Part shown: piece by piece, positions 62,431 to 64,000 of the stretch
How positions within the stretch are numbered: position 1 is the stretch's first letter
How the letters are laid out: every line of letters starts with the position of its first letter
Translations under genes and position numbers: made by a program
The notes under the pieces: model-generated
Databases searched by the model: none
Told to the model about the DNA's origin: nothing
The model's input: the letters and a program-made list of their open reading frames with translations, nothing else
From: Polyangia bacterium
GTDB taxonomy: Bacteria; Myxococcota_A; Polyangia; Nannocystales; Nannocystaceae
Reading direction: 5' to 3'
Assembly: GCA_030430565.1 (NCBI GenBank)
Contig: JAUIKS010000004.1
Location: 1 to 64,000, forward strand
Length of the DNA stretch: 64,000 bases

Positions 62431-63761
62431 CGTCGCGCGCGCGCTTCACCAGCGAGTTCGGTCGCGCCTGCGGGTGGTCGGACACGCTCGCGTCGATCCT
62501 CGAGGGCGCCGTCGCGGCCGTCGAGCCCGGGCGCTTGGTCCGCGCAGGCGTGAACCGTCCAGCGATCCGTGAGCTGCTCGGCGCGGGGCCGGTGCGCGTG
62601 TTCGCGATCGGCAAGGCGGCCGCGCCGATGGCCCGCGGCGCGCTGACGGTGCTGGGCTCGCGGGCGCTCGGCGGCCTCGTGGTGACGAAGGTGGCTACGA
62701 CGTCCGGAGCGCTCGCGCCCCTCGAGCGCATGAGCAGCGGGCACCCGGTGCCGGACGCGCGATCGCTGCGCGCGGGCGCGCGGCTGCTCGAGCTCGCCGG
62801 TCGACGCGACACCGACGCGCCCGCGCTCGTGCTGCTCTCCGGCGGCGCGTCGGCGCTTGTGTGCGCGCCGCTGCCCCCGGTGACGCTGGCGGACCTGCGC
62901 GCGCTCACGCGGCTGCTGCTGTCGGTGGACGCGGACATCCACGCGATCAACACGATTCGCCGCGAGCTCGATCGCGTGAAGGGCGGGGGGCTCGCGCGGG
63001 CGCTCGCCAGGGCGCCCGCGTGTACGCTGATCCTCTCCGATGTCGACGCGGCGCGCTGGCGCGATGTCGGCTCGGGGCCGACGGTCCAGCGCCAGCGCGC
63101 GCCGGCGCGGGCGATCGAGACGATCGCGGCGCTCGGCCTCACCGACCGAGTCCCCGCGCGCGTGCTCGCGGCGCTGCGCGCGGCCGCGGGCCGACCCGCG
63201 CCAGCGGCGGCGGCGGAGCACCCCTGCGTCGTGATCGGTGACTCGCGCGACGCGACGCGAGCCGCCCGCGCGCGAGCCGAGGAATATGGCCTTACGACCA
63301 TCTACGACGATACGCCGCTGGTCGGAGAGGCCAGCGATCGCGGGCGCGCCCTGGCGCTGGCGCTCGATCGAAGCGCCCGCGAGCCGGGTCCGCCGCGCTG
63401 CGTGATCGCGGGCGGCGAGACGACCGTGACCCTGCGCGGCCCGGGGCGGGGCGGCCGCAACCAAGAGCTCGCGCTCGCAGCCGCGCTCGAGCTCGAGCGA
63501 CTCGGCGCGCGCCACGGTCCGCGCGCGCGCGAGGTCGTGCTCGCCGCCCTCGCGACGGACGGCGAGGACGGGCCGACGGACGCGGCGGGGGCGATCGTCA
63601 CGGGGACGACCGCCGCCCGCTGCCGCGCCGGCGGCGTCGAGCCGAGCGCCGCGCTCGCGCGCAACGACAGCTACGCGGCGCTCGCGGCCGCCGGCGACCT
63701 CCTGCGCACGGGCTCGACCGAGACCAACGTCCGCGACCTCGTGGTCGCGCTGACGCGCTAG
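62427..63761 (+). CDS. Glycerate kinase, DUF4147/GckA-TtuD type
   Basis: The 444-residue protein has the family layout: an N-terminal DUF4147 domain (VRVFAIGKAAAPMARGAL, SSGHPVPDARSLRAG, LVLLSGGASALVCAP, DIHAINTIRRELDRVKGGGLA) and a C-terminal MOFRL domain (CVIAGGETTVTLRGPGRGGRNQELALAAAL, LAALATDGEDGPTDAAGA, NDSYAAL). Members phosphorylate glycerate with ATP, giving 2-phosphoglycerate. All signature segments are present. The ATG at 62427 is preferred over 62370. Other serine-cycle or photorespiration genes are not adjacent. Confidence 0.93.
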   Translation: MTSRARFTSEFGRACGWSDTLASILEGAVAAVEPGRLVRAGVNRPAIRELLGAGPVRVFAIGKAAAPMARGALTVLGSRALGGLVVTKVATTSGALAPLERMSSGHPVPDARSLRAGARLLELAGRRDTDAPALVLLSGGASALVCAPLPPVTLADLRALTRLLLSVDADIHAINTIRRELDRVKGGGLARALARAPACTLILSDVDAARWRDVGSGPTVQRQRAPARAIETIAALGLTDRVPARVLAALRAAAGRPAPAAAAEHPCVVIGDSRDATRAARARAEEYGLTTIYDDTPLVGEASDRGRALALALDRSAREPGPPRCVIAGGETTVTLRGPGRGGRNQELALAAALELERLGARHGPRAREVVLAALATDGEDGPTDAAGAIVTGTTAARCRAGGVEPSAALARNDSYAALAAAGDLLRTGSTETNVRDLVVALTR

Positions 63762-63783
63762 TCGGAGCTGGACGCCGCGCGCG

Positions 63784-64000
63784 TCACAGCTGCGGGATCT
63801 TGGCGCGGACCTCGAGCGCCCAGGTGTTGAGCCCCATCACCGTCGAGCGCGCGAGCTTCGGGGTGCTCGCCAGCTCGCGGACGATGACCTCGAGGCGCTG
63901 CTTACCGCGGCGCAGGTGGGTGTAGACGGTCGAGCGTGGGAGGTCGAGCAGCTCCGCGATCTCGGCCCCTCGCATCCCCTCGAGGTAGTTGAGCTCGACG
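63784..64000 (-). CDS. C-terminal end of an ECF-type RNA polymerase sigma factor (5' truncated by window edge)
   Basis: The frame is open to the right edge, so the gene begins outside the window. The visible part starts with VELNYLEGMRGAEIAELLDL, then PRSTVYTHLRRGKQRLE, a sigma70 region 4 helix-turn-helix. A tail of about 40 residues follows (LASTPKLARSTVMGLNTWAL...). This is how an ECF (RpoE-like) sigma factor ends. Region 2 is not visible, so the class cannot be assigned. An ATG at 63975 is inside region 4 and is not the start. It is convergent with the glycerate kinase gene, 22 bp apart. Confidence 0.82.
   Translation of the reverse strand, partial: VELNYLEGMRGAEIAELLDLPRSTVYTHLRRGKQRLEVIVRELASTPKLARSTVMGLNTWALEVRAKIPQL

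Overview
The window reads as chromosomal DNA of a high-GC (about 70%) predatory-type deltaproteobacterium, most likely a myxobacterium and probably of the Nannocystineae branch. This is an inference from several signals: dense Ser/Thr kinase, PP2C, FHA and TPR signalling; two secreted proteins with MYXO-CTERM-like tails (26604-28514 and 55135-56727); several lipoproteins with long Ser/Thr/Gly-rich linkers; and sterol-type oxygenases. About 50 genes lie on both strands. I see no rRNA, tRNA, CRISPR array, transposase or integrase.

Layout. 1-431: 3' end of a probable class III nucleotide cyclase. 715-6606: a 1963-residue kinase/ATPase/histidine kinase. 6735-13614 (minus): a small biosynthetic cluster with a PLP aminotransferase, an adenylation-carrier-reductase NRPS-like enzyme, a small ABM-type protein and an aldehyde dehydrogenase, ending in a strong terminator at 6626-6675. 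14286-15677: a propeller-like lipoprotein. 15823-19997: LysR/sterol desaturase and Rieske oxygenase/AraC pairs. 20115-24588 (minus): a GcvT-like protein and two FAD oxidoreductases in one operon. 24781-29238: serine hydrolase, lipoprotein, FG-GAP protein with a sorting tail, zinc-ribbon protein. 29319-34293: a giant repeat protein split by a frameshift. 34311-39636: AraC/GyrI regulator, SRPBCC protein, and a thiolase plus FadB/FadJ-type beta-oxidation operon.

39640-45296 is the most unusual part. A 69-bp direct repeat (67/69 identical) flanks a 5.6-kb segment holding an FHA-sigma54 activator, a Ser/Thr kinase with TPRs and a lipoprotein. The right-hand copy is the real 3' end of a radical SAM gene (45231-47027) and the left-hand copy is only that 3' end, stranded behind the fadB-like gene. 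It looks like an insertion that duplicated its target.

47157-64000: MscS channel, PP2C fused to a cyclic-nucleotide-binding domain, lipoproteins, patatin phospholipase, OmpA lipoprotein, YbaK deacylase, lipoprotein plus M23 peptidase operon, a HipBA toxin-antitoxin pair with an AT-rich operator, a second PP2C, a CheY/CheX/hybrid-kinase signalling group, a decayed FG-GAP/PQQ-like remnant overlapping the start of a glycerate kinase gene, and the 3' end of an ECF-type sigma factor.

How parts work together. Phospho-signalling recurs: kinases at 715 and 44225, phosphatases at 49309 and 59306, and an FHA reader at 41170 form a plausible write/erase/read set, though their pairing is inference. The NRPS-like cluster has its own shared upstream elements (12225-12257 and 13802-13834) and an 8-bp tandem repeat in front of the ABM gene. 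The sterol desaturase and Rieske genes each have a divergent regulator, which suggests a lipid or sterol modification block.
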